The position numbers and the translations under genes are program-made. Shown here piece after piece: positions 8,801 to 15,995 of a stretch of DNA of 37,051 nt; the stretch's first letter is position 1, and each line of letters opens with the position of its first letter. This DNA comes from Acidobacteriaceae bacterium (lineage in GTDB: Bacteria; Acidobacteriota; Terriglobia; Terriglobales; Acidobacteriaceae), in NCBI GenBank assembly GCA_003171315.1, contig PMYE01000164.1, forward strand, positions 1-37,051, read 5' to 3'. Under the pieces are notes generated by a model. The model had not been told where the DNA came from. It saw nothing but the letters and a program-made list of their open reading frames with translations, and made no database searches.

Positions 8801-10186
8801 AGTGAGCCGATGCGGCACAGCGGAGCTGTGTATATGGCGCGGTTCAGCCCGGCGGATTCGTCGCTGATTGTGACTGCGTCATTCGACCATACCGCGCGCA
8901 TCTGGAAGTGGAACCGTGTAGCGGAGCTGCCGGCCATCAGCGGCACGGGTGCGCTGAAGGCCGTGTGCCTTGACGCGAGCGCCGAGAAACTCGTGACGGT
9001 GACCGCAAGCGGCGCGCAAATCTGGAACGCGCGCACGGGGCAGGCAGCGGGACAGATGGCGGCCATTGGGCCAGTGACGCTGGCCGCATGTAGCACTGAC
9101 GGGACGATGCTGTTCACGGCCTCAGGGAAGCAGGGCCAGATTCGCAACGCAATGACCGGCGCGCCCGCGGGAAGTGCAATTGCGCTGGCGGAGACGCCAG
9201 GCGCAGCGGTTTTCGATGCGCACGACCGCCGGCTGGCCGTGGTCTCGGCGGACGAGCTGGCAATATGGGATGCGGCGTCGGGACAGCCGCTGGGGAGCCC
9301 GATACGACTTGGCGGAGGCGCCACCGGCGCGGTATTCAGCGACGATGGAAGCATGGTCGCGACCTGGACGCACGGCGGAACGGTGATGGTGTGGAATGTT
9401 GCGACCGGCGCCGCAATCGGCCAGCCGATGATCCACAAGGGTGAGGTGAAGAGCGCGAACTTCAGCCCGGATGGGCAGCTACTCGTGGCCTCTTCGACTA
9501 CCGGTCACGAAGCCAGCCTGTGGACGGTGCAGACCGGGGCTGAGGTCGGGATTCTGCAGGTAGACAACTGGGTACCCGATGCGGAGTTCAGTCCCAATGG
9601 ACAGTGGGTGGCTACCTCATACGGGAGCGCCGCGCAGGTGTGGGCCGTGGCAGGCAAGAGCCGGGTGAGCCAACTGATGCAGGAGAAGGATACGGTTCTC
9701 GCTTCCACTTTCAGCCCTAACAGCGAGTGGGTGCTGACCGCATCGCAAGACGGAGTGGGACAGGTGTGGGACGGATTGACCGGAGTGGAGGCAGGCCGGC
9801 CGCTGAACCATACGATGAGCACGGCGGAGAGCCTGCCAGTTCACATGGCATTCACGAGCGATGGCAAGTGGATCCTGACGGCGTGGCAAGACGTAGACCA
9901 GAATGAAGTACCGCGGGGGTGGGAGGCGCGCCTTCAGGAAGGCCCCATCGCGACCAGCAGCGCGCCGGCGTGGCTGATTGAACTTGCGGAGTTCGCGGGG
10001 GGCGAGCAATTGGACGCAAACGGAGTGCTGCAGCCGACCCCCTCGGACGAAGACTCCGCGCGGTTGCGCAATACGCTTCTGGGGCTGGGCGGGAGCGATC
10101 CGGTGGATCAGTTTGGGAAATGGCTGGCTTCCGACCCAAGCACGCGCGCAATTTCTCCGCTCGAACAGGCAAGCGGTCAAAACTAA
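5810..10186 (+). CDS. TIR - nSTAND NTPase - transmembrane - WD40 protein
   Basis: A giant NLR-like signalling protein of 1458 residues. Residues 1-130 are a TIR domain: it opens with AQIFISHSSADG, and SKWCFVEFAQA holds Glu78 where NAD-cleaving TIRs have their catalytic Glu, so NADase activity is plausible. PYPGLMAFEEADAAIYFGRDDD then leads into a STAND NTPase of the nSTAND1 type, with Walker A GASGSGKS at about 190-197 and Walker B ILITIDQGEEL at about 279-289. A hydrophobic stretch at about 599-618 (TGALAVVLCLVFSFVIAY) looks like one membrane segment. From about 688 to 1390 I count roughly fifteen WD40-type repeats ending in xxWDAxTG, enough for two seven-bladed propellers, then a helical tail (APAWLIELAEFAGG). 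Family knowledge suggests propellers sense a ligand, STAND oligomerises and TIR acts. The ligand and any antiphage role are unknown. Confidence 0.93.
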   Translation: MAQIFISHSSADGKEAAELLEWLRTQGFASTFLDFDDERGIAPGEKWESTLYREISACDAVILILTENWFRSKWCFVEFAQARALGKAIFPLVETPTKEKFIGDDIQLLDLVKDREGGLDRLRSELTRIAMNRRGGLPWDNKRPPYPGLMAFEEADAAIYFGRDDDIRGLIQRLEARRVQGGEKLVVVLGASGSGKSSLLRAGVAPRLKQDRHNWIVLPPFRPQAQPLDELALAIASALGDAKNWRQWRAELEGENPSHALMDLARDLRAAHGQNEAHILITIDQGEELFSGADAKQTERFFAVLNAMLSAQLPYLATMTLRSDYLGHLQQETRLAAPFEQFGLKPMPLERVRDIVLGPAKLACVTVDDALVTEMMADARTDDALPLLAFALRELYDRSAGTRHMTVDAYRAMGDAQAQLSPLENAVRRKADEVLSAANPTAEDLQALKEAFIPGMVRVNPEGEYARRAAEMAKISPRAMPMIERLAKAYLLTVRHERGVTLVEVTHEALLRKWPRLKNWLDEEKEFLTGKEQLDQDLADWEAAPEKQKKEALLWGLKLARAQAWQTAKPRQLNEAERRFIDASAEHAAALRRRELIRTTGALAVVLCLVFSFVIAYQVSKRHDAQAAAAGARLAASETDFKFAAAEMQRGEDPVSLAYLADALRKNPGNQKAIALAVSELRNAVLPVVTLHHAGEVQDASFSPDGTRVVTASADDTAQVWDARTGQKIGQAMKDSDWVHTAEFSPDGTKVVTASWDGTARVWDAQTGAQIGSAMQHDVSIERGRVNGAHFSADGTEIVTASWDRTARIWDATTPTHPQIGKSLVHQLPNAISETVWTAVFNPRGAPQVVVTASADHEARLWDLATHTEKFNKLHNDEVNMAVMSPDGRWIATGADDGTGYILDAKTFRAVGLPLQHGSGNSINYIAFSPDSRTIVTASKDNTARLWDVPSGKPIGQPMRHSSWVRAATFSADSKFVVTASYDRTARVWDARTGQPLSEPMRHSGAVYMARFSPADSSLIVTASFDHTARIWKWNRVAELPAISGTGALKAVCLDASAEKLVTVTASGAQIWNARTGQAAGQMAAIGPVTLAACSTDGTMLFTASGKQGQIRNAMTGAPAGSAIALAETPGAAVFDAHDRRLAVVSADELAIWDAASGQPLGSPIRLGGGATGAVFSDDGSMVATWTHGGTVMVWNVATGAAIGQPMIHKGEVKSANFSPDGQLLVASSTTGHEASLWTVQTGAEVGILQVDNWVPDAEFSPNGQWVATSYGSAAQVWAVAGKSRVSQLMQEKDTVLASTFSPNSEWVLTASQDGVGQVWDGLTGVEAGRPLNHTMSTAESLPVHMAFTSDGKWILTAWQDVDQNEVPRGWEARLQEGPIATSSAPAWLIELAEFAGGEQLDANGVLQPTPSDEDSARLRNTLLGLGGSDPVDQFGKWLASDPSTRAISPLEQASGQN

Positions 10187-10298
10187 AGCGGTTCTCCTGC
10201 AAGTGTAGACCAAGGCACAATCGCTAAGTGGCTTTTTCATCAAGAAAAAGCCACCTTGAATTCTGTCCGAAATGGCTCATAGTTGCAGGAGAGCCGCC
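10187..10298. repeat. Nested palindromic dispersed repeat, copy 1
   Basis: The element begins at the TIR-STAND stop codon. Outer arms GCGGTTCTCCTGCAA (10188-10202) and TTGCAGGAGAGCCGC (10283-10297) pair with one mismatch. An inner hairpin (10226-10257) pairs GTGGCTTTTTC with GAAAAAGCCAC across a five-base loop. Copy 2 (30087-30197) has an almost identical inner hairpin and a shared TGTAGACC box, but different outer arms that still pair. It is probably a REP- or MITE-like element and may terminate transcription. The rest of 10299-10490 holds nothing I recognise. Confidence 0.8.
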
Positions 10299-10490
10299 GT
10301 AGGCATCCCAGGCAGACCCAGCGCCGAGTTCCAGCGCAAAGGTGCATCGCGGCTATCGCCAAGGCAGTTCGCTTGCTGGATCGGAACAAGTTCAATCACG
10401 GTTCCACTGTAGCGGGTGCGGGAGCGTGGACTGCCGCGCAGCGCTTAGATGGCTGCTACACTTTGTGAGAAAGTGGCGCGAGGTTACGAA

Positions 10491-11483
10491 ATGGCGAAGC
10501 AGGCGTCTGGCGCCGCGTCGATGGAGTTTGCTGCCATGGGGGCCGCGGCGGGTGCCGGCGCCCAGTCGTCGCGCAAACCGAGTTTGGACGCGCAGAAAGG
10601 ACGGCCCGGCCAGCCGCTGCCGCCGCTCGACGCGCATCCAGTAGCCGCCCTTACCTTTGACGATTTGCCGGCCGTGGGCACTTTGCCGCCGGGAGCAAGC
10701 CGCGTCGAGGTGGCGACAGCGCTGGTAAGCGCGTTGAAGGCCAACCGCCTTGAGGGCACGTATGGCTTTGTGAACGGCGACAAGCTCGAAAGCCGTCCCG
10801 GTGCGCCGCAGGCACTTGAAATCTGGCTCGACGCGGGGATGAATATCGGCAACCATACGTGGTCGCACATGAGGCTGAACGCGAACTCCGTCGAAGCTTT
10901 CGAGCAAGACATCGCGCAGAATGAGCCGGTGCTTGAGCAGTATGGCGAATCGCGCAACTGGCACTGGTTCCGCTATCCGTTTCTGGAGGAGGGTGACACG
11001 GTGGAGAAACGCCGTGCCGTCCGCGCCTACCTGCGCGAACACGGGTATCGCATCGCCCAGGTGACGCTGGAGTTTAAGGATTGGGCGTGGAACGACGCGT
11101 ACTGCCGGTGCCTGGCCAGGCAGGACGAGGCGGTGATCGCGTGGCTGCGGCAAAGCTACCTCGACACTGCGGCGGAGTACATCCGGCTGGGGCGTGAAGA
11201 AGAACTGATCGTGTTCGGGCACGAGATTCCAAACGTGATGCTTCTGCACGCAACGCCTTTCACCACGCTGATGCTTTCGGATTTGCTCGACATGCTTCGC
11301 AAGCAGGGATTCCGCTTCGAAAGCCTCGCGCAGGTGGAAAGCGACCCGGCTTATGCCGAGGATCCGGATGCGGGACTCGCGTCGGGAGGTACGTTTCCCG
11401 AGCAGTTCTTGGAGGCACGCCACTTGCCGTACCCGTCGGCTAAGCCTGATCCATTCCAGCAGATAACCCAGCTATGCCAGTAA
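10491..11483 (+). CDS. Polysaccharide deacetylase (NodB-like, CE4)
   Basis: A 330-residue metal-dependent deacetylase of the NodB/carbohydrate esterase 4 fold. The canonical motifs are in order: LTFDD with Asp57-Asp58, GNHTWSH with metal ligands His122 and His126, RYPF with Arg161, and a late FGHEIP with His244. The family removes N- or O-acetyl groups from polysaccharides such as chitin or peptidoglycan. I chose ATG 10491 because GAGG lies seven bases upstream; ATG 10449 in the same frame has no ribosome binding site. The N-terminus (MEFAAMGAAAGAGAQ) is only weakly signal-like, so secretion is uncertain, although relatives are usually exported. The following genes are also cell-wall or polysaccharide related. 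Confidence 0.87.
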   Translation: MAKQASGAASMEFAAMGAAAGAGAQSSRKPSLDAQKGRPGQPLPPLDAHPVAALTFDDLPAVGTLPPGASRVEVATALVSALKANRLEGTYGFVNGDKLESRPGAPQALEIWLDAGMNIGNHTWSHMRLNANSVEAFEQDIAQNEPVLEQYGESRNWHWFRYPFLEEGDTVEKRRAVRAYLREHGYRIAQVTLEFKDWAWNDAYCRCLARQDEAVIAWLRQSYLDTAAEYIRLGREEELIVFGHEIPNVMLLHATPFTTLMLSDLLDMLRKQGFRFESLAQVESDPAYAEDPDAGLASGGTFPEQFLEARHLPYPSAKPDPFQQITQLCQ

Positions 11484-11684
11484 GCTGTCTCGGCTCCGCG
11501 ATGCGAGCGAATTCGGAAATTCCGCGTGAATCGGACACGACACGGGTGGGAACTGAAAACAGAGACCTGTGTCTACGAATCAATTCAGGGACCCAAACAC
11601 GGCCCTGTTGATCCGTGCTAAGAAACTTGGGTGACTTGAGCGATAGTGTCGGCCAGTTATGGTGAACTTCGCTACAACGGTACA

Positions 11685-13439
11685 ATGGACGAAATGAAGG
11701 TGATTCAACCGCGGGATCCGGCATTCAAGTTTGTTGTTGAGGCGGTTGGCGATGACCTGGTGATTCGCAACGTCACGGCAACGTGGTTTAGCGGGCCGGG
11801 TGACCCGAGCGACACTGGCCGGACAGCCAGTGGCGTGTCGACTCGGGACAATCCAAAGCTTCTCGGATGCGCGCTTCCGATGGACGGCTTCCATTTCCAC
11901 AAGACCGACGGCAGCCCGATCCCGAGGCTTCCCTGGGGAACTCTTGTCCGCGTAGTCAATCGCATATCGGGTCAGGTAGAGTCATTCCCGCTCATCGACC
12001 TCGGCCCCTCCAAATACGCCCCTTCGGGCGCGGCGATTGATCTAACTGCAACCGCCTTCAGGCTCCTCGGGGGGAATACCGATGACGGTGTGGTCCAGGT
12101 CGACGTGATTGTCCCCCGAGGGGTTCGTTTTTTGCCAAAGCCGCGTTCTGCCGTGGGGCATGAGCAGAGCACCCCAAAGATCTCTACAGGGGAACGGAAA
12201 AGGTTCCCGTGGTTCCTCCGCGCGTTTGACGCGCGAGCCATTTTCCGGTCAAAGCGCGCGATCGCGAAACCCGCCGTCAAAAGCTTCATCGAAAGCCCAA
12301 ATTACTCCTCGCGCAATGGAACCAACATCGACATGATTGTTCTCCACTGCACAACGGCTGCGACCGCCGGGGGGACCATCAATTGGTTCTTGAATCGCAA
12401 GTCGCAAGTATCGGCTCATTACGTTGTCGATAAGAATGGCGATATATACCAGATGGTCCGCGACGAGTGTTCCGCCTGGCACGCGAAAGCCGTGAATTCC
12501 AGATCGATTGGTATAGAGCATGTCGCCACGGCAAGCGACCGCCTCACGGATGCTCAGAGCCTGGCGAGCGCACAGCTCGTTCGCTGGCTTGCAGCGGCAT
12601 ATGGAGTACCCGCCGCGAATGTGCTGGGACACAAATTTGCCCCGGGTAACGAACGAACCACCGACTGTCCTAACCACCTCTTCGGCGATCGAACGGCGGA
12701 GGCCGTTGCGGAATGGGTCAACACGAACGTTGCGGGTGCTTTGGGATCGAAAGAGTCCCGAAGAAGCCGCCCGGTCGTGGCCGAGCCTATTGCGCGCAGG
12801 GCGCTCGAACTACCTGGCTGGGCCAAGCCTTTGACGTGGCTCGCCAAGCTACGAAGCGACTTGTCGCGAATTCATCAAAACGTCCGGCCATTGCCGCGCT
12901 CGTCCGCAGTTGCATTGACAGCGTTGGAGCTGATGACCATCGCCCTGGAAGACAGAAGATTTTTTTATCATCTCGGCATCGACGTGCGTTCCATTGTCCG
13001 GGAGACGATCAAGGCGCTCAAAGGCCGCAAACATGGAGGGGCAAGTACTATTGACATGCAGTTTGTGCGTACTGCGACGGGATTCAGGGAGCCGACGATC
13101 CGGCGAAAAATCTATGAGGCATTCTTAGCTCTCATGATCCAATCCCGCTACAAAAAACTTGAGATTCTCCGGTCTTATCTGGCTTGCGCGTTTTTTGGCT
13201 CCGGCCTTATTGGCGCAGATGCGGCAGCGCAAAGGATTTTCAATAAAAACGCCGATCGGCTGGCCATCGAGGAGGCGTCTTTTATCAGCGCCATGCTCGC
13301 TTATCCGCGTCCCCTGCACGAATTGCCTCGTTGGGAACTGCGGGTGCGACGCCGGGCCGCTTATGCGGTTGAGGTGTTTTCCTTGCGCAAGGGCCGTTTG
13401 ACTGGCCCATACGAATTCGCCCCGCCGGAGGGCAAGTAA
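11685..13439 (+). CDS. DPBB - AmpD/PGRP amidase - GT51 transglycosylase fusion
   Basis: A 584-residue protein joining three cell-wall modules. Residues 25-145 resemble a double-psi beta-barrel (TWFSGPGDPSDTGRTASG, LPWGTLVRVVNR, PLIDLGPSKYAPSGAAIDLT). Residues 205-350 are an Amidase_2/PGRP domain (MIVLHCTTAAT, SAHYVVDKNGDIYQM) with zinc-ligand candidates His221, His316 and Cys328 (TTDCPN, as in T7 lysozyme). Residues 405-575 are a GT51 peptidoglycan glycosyltransferase: ALEDRRFFYHLGID (Glu422), GGASTIDMQFVR, RRKIYEAF (Glu478) and YLACAFFGSG. There is no transpeptidase domain. I see no signal peptide or membrane helix, although GT51 acts on lipid II outside the membrane, so localisation is a puzzle. 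ATG 11685 is chosen over GTG 11646, but neither has a clear ribosome binding site. Confidence 0.87.
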   Translation: MDEMKVIQPRDPAFKFVVEAVGDDLVIRNVTATWFSGPGDPSDTGRTASGVSTRDNPKLLGCALPMDGFHFHKTDGSPIPRLPWGTLVRVVNRISGQVESFPLIDLGPSKYAPSGAAIDLTATAFRLLGGNTDDGVVQVDVIVPRGVRFLPKPRSAVGHEQSTPKISTGERKRFPWFLRAFDARAIFRSKRAIAKPAVKSFIESPNYSSRNGTNIDMIVLHCTTAATAGGTINWFLNRKSQVSAHYVVDKNGDIYQMVRDECSAWHAKAVNSRSIGIEHVATASDRLTDAQSLASAQLVRWLAAAYGVPAANVLGHKFAPGNERTTDCPNHLFGDRTAEAVAEWVNTNVAGALGSKESRRSRPVVAEPIARRALELPGWAKPLTWLAKLRSDLSRIHQNVRPLPRSSAVALTALELMTIALEDRRFFYHLGIDVRSIVRETIKALKGRKHGGASTIDMQFVRTATGFREPTIRRKIYEAFLALMIQSRYKKLEILRSYLACAFFGSGLIGADAAAQRIFNKNADRLAIEEASFISAMLAYPRPLHELPRWELRVRRRAAYAVEVFSLRKGRLTGPYEFAPPEGK

Positions 13440-13519
13440 GAAGAACCGGAAACGGTGGTGTGCTGCTGAGGGTTGATGAAAGTTAACCCTGTGTCCTTGG
13501 AAAAAGTGACCAAACAATT

Positions 13520-14944
13520 ATGAAAGAAACGATCGCAGTTGCGCGTTTCCGTGACGGTGAACCGGCACCCGCTCCTTCCTGGCACGCTAAGGTGAAGCAT
13601 TGGACCGGCATGGATCGCGCCATCGCATTCGTGGTACTGGCGCGCTTATTGACATCGTTTGCGGGCATAGTGACGGTGCTGATGATCGCTCACTTTCTTA
13701 CTCCGCGCGAGCAGGGTTACTATTACACATTTCTCAGCTTGTCTGCGCTGCAGGTCGTCTTTGAGCTGGGCTTCTCTTTCGTTGTTCTTCAAATGGCAGC
13801 TCACGAGCGCGCCCATTTGAGGTTTGCCCCGGATGGCAACATACATGGCGATGCAGCCGCGTTTTCGCGCTTAGCCTCGCTGCTGCAACAGTCCGTACGC
13901 TGGTATTTTGTGGCTGCGGTGCTGATGGTCGCAACTCTCTTGCCGGCCGGGTTTTATTTTTTCAGCGCCAATCAGCATGCAGGGATGGCGGTCGCATGGA
14001 GGGGACCGTGGACTCTGCTGGTCGTGGCGGCAGCGCTGACGTTCCAGCTCAATCCAGTGTTCTCGTTCATTGAGGGCTGCGGGTTTGTGTCTCTGGTAGC
14101 CCGCATGCGTCTGGGCCAAGTCTTGCTGGGAAGCATTCTGGCGTGGACGGTCATCGCGATGCACCATGGGCTGTATTCTCCGGCGATGCTGATCCTCGGT
14201 CAGGCGGCGATGCAAGTGGCGTTTTTGGCTATGCCTGCGTTAAGGCGAATGTTGTCAGGTCTGCTCTATCGTCATGTAGGCGGAAACAGCGTGAACTGGA
14301 GGCAAGACATCTGGCCATTCCAATGGAGAATCGCCGTCACCTGGTTTTCGAGCTACTTTATCTCGCAACTGATTACTCCTGTGCTGTTCTCGTTCCAGGG
14401 GGCGGTAGAGGCAGGGCGCATGGGAATGTCGTTAAGCATTACGACATCGATCGGCGCCATTGGGGTGGCGTGGATAGGCACGAAGGCGTCTCCCTTCGGC
14501 AACATGATCGCCCGTGGTGAAAATGCGGCGCTGGATAAAGTGTTTTTCCGCACATTATGGCAATCCACTGTGCTGGTCGCTACAGCAGCTGCGGGGTGCT
14601 TCCTCTGCCTGTTGATCGGCAACCAACGCTTCCCACAGCTGGCGGTGCGAGTCCTGTCGCCGTGGACGTTTGCACTCTTGCTTCTGACGATGGTCTTGAA
14701 TCACTTTTTCTTTGGTGAGGCTCTTTACCTTCGCGCGCACAAACGCGAACCGCTCCTCGTGCAGTCCGTAGTTGTGGCCTTTGTCTTAGGCTTATGCACG
14801 GTTATCCTTGGCAAACTCTTCGGAGCCAATGCAGTTGCGGTGGGATATTTCCTGTTAGGCGGAGTCGTCAGGCTTGCATGGGCAACCTATGTATTTCTAA
14901 CCAAGAGAAGGGATTGGCACGGACGCTTAACGGCAACGAGGTGA
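13520..14944 (+). CDS. Polytopic membrane protein, Wzx/MATE-like flippase
   Basis: A 474-residue integral membrane protein with about twelve hydrophobic segments. The first (AIAFVVLARLLTSFAGIVTV), followed by HFLTPREQGYYYTFLSLSAL, is typical of polysaccharide-biosynthesis flippases of the Wzx/MATE-like group, which move lipid-linked oligosaccharides across the inner membrane. The N-terminal 30 residues are cytoplasmic in style, with no signal peptide. The gene starts 80 bp after the amidase-GT51 fusion on the same strand and may be its transcriptional partner. No glycosyltransferase genes accompany it here, so its substrate cannot be inferred. Start ATG 13520 has only a weak upstream purine stretch. 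Confidence 0.8.
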   Translation: MKETIAVARFRDGEPAPAPSWHAKVKHWTGMDRAIAFVVLARLLTSFAGIVTVLMIAHFLTPREQGYYYTFLSLSALQVVFELGFSFVVLQMAAHERAHLRFAPDGNIHGDAAAFSRLASLLQQSVRWYFVAAVLMVATLLPAGFYFFSANQHAGMAVAWRGPWTLLVVAAALTFQLNPVFSFIEGCGFVSLVARMRLGQVLLGSILAWTVIAMHHGLYSPAMLILGQAAMQVAFLAMPALRRMLSGLLYRHVGGNSVNWRQDIWPFQWRIAVTWFSSYFISQLITPVLFSFQGAVEAGRMGMSLSITTSIGAIGVAWIGTKASPFGNMIARGENAALDKVFFRTLWQSTVLVATAAAGCFLCLLIGNQRFPQLAVRVLSPWTFALLLLTMVLNHFFFGEALYLRAHKREPLLVQSVVVAFVLGLCTVILGKLFGANAVAVGYFLLGGVVRLAWATYVFLTKRRDWHGRLTATR

Positions 14945-15026
14945 TCGAATAAATGGGGATAACAAGCGAACGATAGCCAGGGCCAGCGTAACGCAAACGA
15001 CTACTCGACCGGGTTTGGCTCTGTTG

Positions 15027-15144
15027 ACAACCTTCCTTTGAGCCGGGAGAAGCGGACGGTCGAAGACGGTAGAGGTTGAAGGCTAGGGTAGTGTCCAGAG
15101 CTTTTCGCACTTTTTTGAACTTCCTTGGAACTTAGGAAGGTTGT
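15027..15144. repeat. Inverted repeat pair in degraded zone
   Basis: ACAACCTTCCT at 15027-15037 is the exact reverse complement of AGGAAGGTTGT at 15134-15144. Between them, GGTAGTGTCC (15087-15096) matches the first ten bases of the terminal repeat of the IS at 18826, which suggests a relic transposon end. The remaining bases of 14945-15145 show no gene. Confidence 0.4.
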
Positions 15145-15145
15145 T

Positions 15146-15403
15146 GGGTTGAGGTTGTTTTGCTGCTGGCCATCATGGGGGCAGCAGCAAAACGGTCTGC
15201 GATGGCCTGGACATCGGCCAGCCGGTTCATCTGCAGATACCGTTTCTGCCCCATCGGGTGGCGGCCACATGCCGTAGCCGCGCCGCCACCTGCATCAACG
15301 CGCTCTTTCCGTCGGGAAATGCGCCCACCCGCTCGCGTTCGTCGCCGGATCTCCCGCATCAACTGCTTCAGCGAAGTGCGCTGCGTCGAATCCCGGCTAC
15401 GAC
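15146..15403 (-). pseudogene. Transposase C-terminal remnant (Mutator/IS256-like), frameshifted
   Basis: Read on the minus strand, the segment gives STQRTSLKQLMREIRRRTRA. One base over it continues as GAFPDGKSALMQVAARLRHV, then shifts back to GQKRYLQMNRLADVQAIADR. These blocks read as one protein with two compensating frameshifts. The arginine-rich EIRRRTR followed by a GxFPD motif resembles the C-terminus of Mutator/IS256-type transposases; the family call is tentative. Only the last 80 or so residues remain. A candidate element end (GGTAGTGTCC, 15087) lies just downstream. The upstream part is replaced by an RHS-like scrap, so the element is dead. Confidence 0.5.
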
Positions 15404-15510
15404 TATGCGGCCAACCTGAAGCGGGTGACGGATTCGGTGACCGGGACGTGGAGTTACGCCTACGACATGCTGAACCGGCTGCTGACGGCGAACTCGGCCG
15501 GCTTGACATC
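15388..15510 (+). pseudogene. RHS/YD-repeat fragment
   Basis: This frame reads GYDYAANLKRVTDSVTGTWS then YAYDMLNRLL, which is a classic RHS/YD repeat (YDxxxNLxxVTDxxG...YxYDxxNRL). Only about one and a half repeats survive, without start, neighbours or a toxin tip, so this is debris from an RHS gene. It abuts the transposase remnant on one side and the GH39 pseudogene on the other. Confidence 0.65.
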
Positions 15511-15631
15511 ACCGGAAAAGAGTTCGCGGAAAAGAGTCCAGCTTGCTGGAGCAAGGTCACGATGTTAGACTTCCGGCCTGAGAACGGTGGCGCTTGCTCC
15601 GCGTCGCGCCCACCACGAAGGGGTCTTTCAG

Positions 15632-15958
15632 ATGGAAAGTTTTGCGCGATATTTTCTCATTCTTCTGCTGTCCAGCTTTGCTGGGTTGGCCCAAGGCCTC
15701 TCAAATAACGGTTCCCGCATTCTGCATGTGGACGCAGGCAAAATCGTCGGTAATATCCATTCTTTTTAGGGCGTGAACGGCGCGCCCGTACCGGAAATGG
15801 CTGGACTTCCTGAACTCATACGGCAATACAGGGAGCTGCGCGTCAGCCAGGTTCGCACCCACGATTTGATTGGCCCCACAGAGATAGATTCGAAGTTCGA
15901 ATACACAAACAAGTATTTGACCGATCTGATTCCCGATTCCGCGCAGCGCGCCGGGGTG
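15632..15958 (+). pseudogene. Truncated GH39-type gene, broken copy of the gene at 21222
   Basis: From ATG 15632 the reading frame follows the intact gene at 21222 residue by residue: signal peptide, LHVDAGKIVG, then NGAPVPEMAGLPEL, RVSQVRTHDLIGP, DSKFEYTN and PDSAQRAGV. Codon 46 is TAG (15767-15769) where the intact copy has CAG (21357-21359), a single C-to-T change. Similarity ends abruptly after codon 109 (GCGCCGGGGTG), and 37 bp later the tail of the sugar porter gene begins. Both catalytic glutamates (equivalents of 203 and 306) are lost, so it cannot encode an enzyme. It is the relic of a duplication broken by recombination. Confidence 0.9.
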
Positions 15959-15995
15959 CGCGACCTGGATAGCACGCCGCAGGGCGCGCTTTTGG

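Noticed and set aside
7864-9800. DNA-level tandem repeats considered as a CRISPR or satellite array
   Set aside because: The repetition is the protein-level WD40 periodicity of about 120-135 bp with diverged bases; no conserved direct repeat with unique spacers exists.
10392-11423. 343-codon minus-strand frame opposite the deacetylase
   Set aside because: The plus-strand protein has all NodB motifs; the antisense frame has none and no ribosome binding site.
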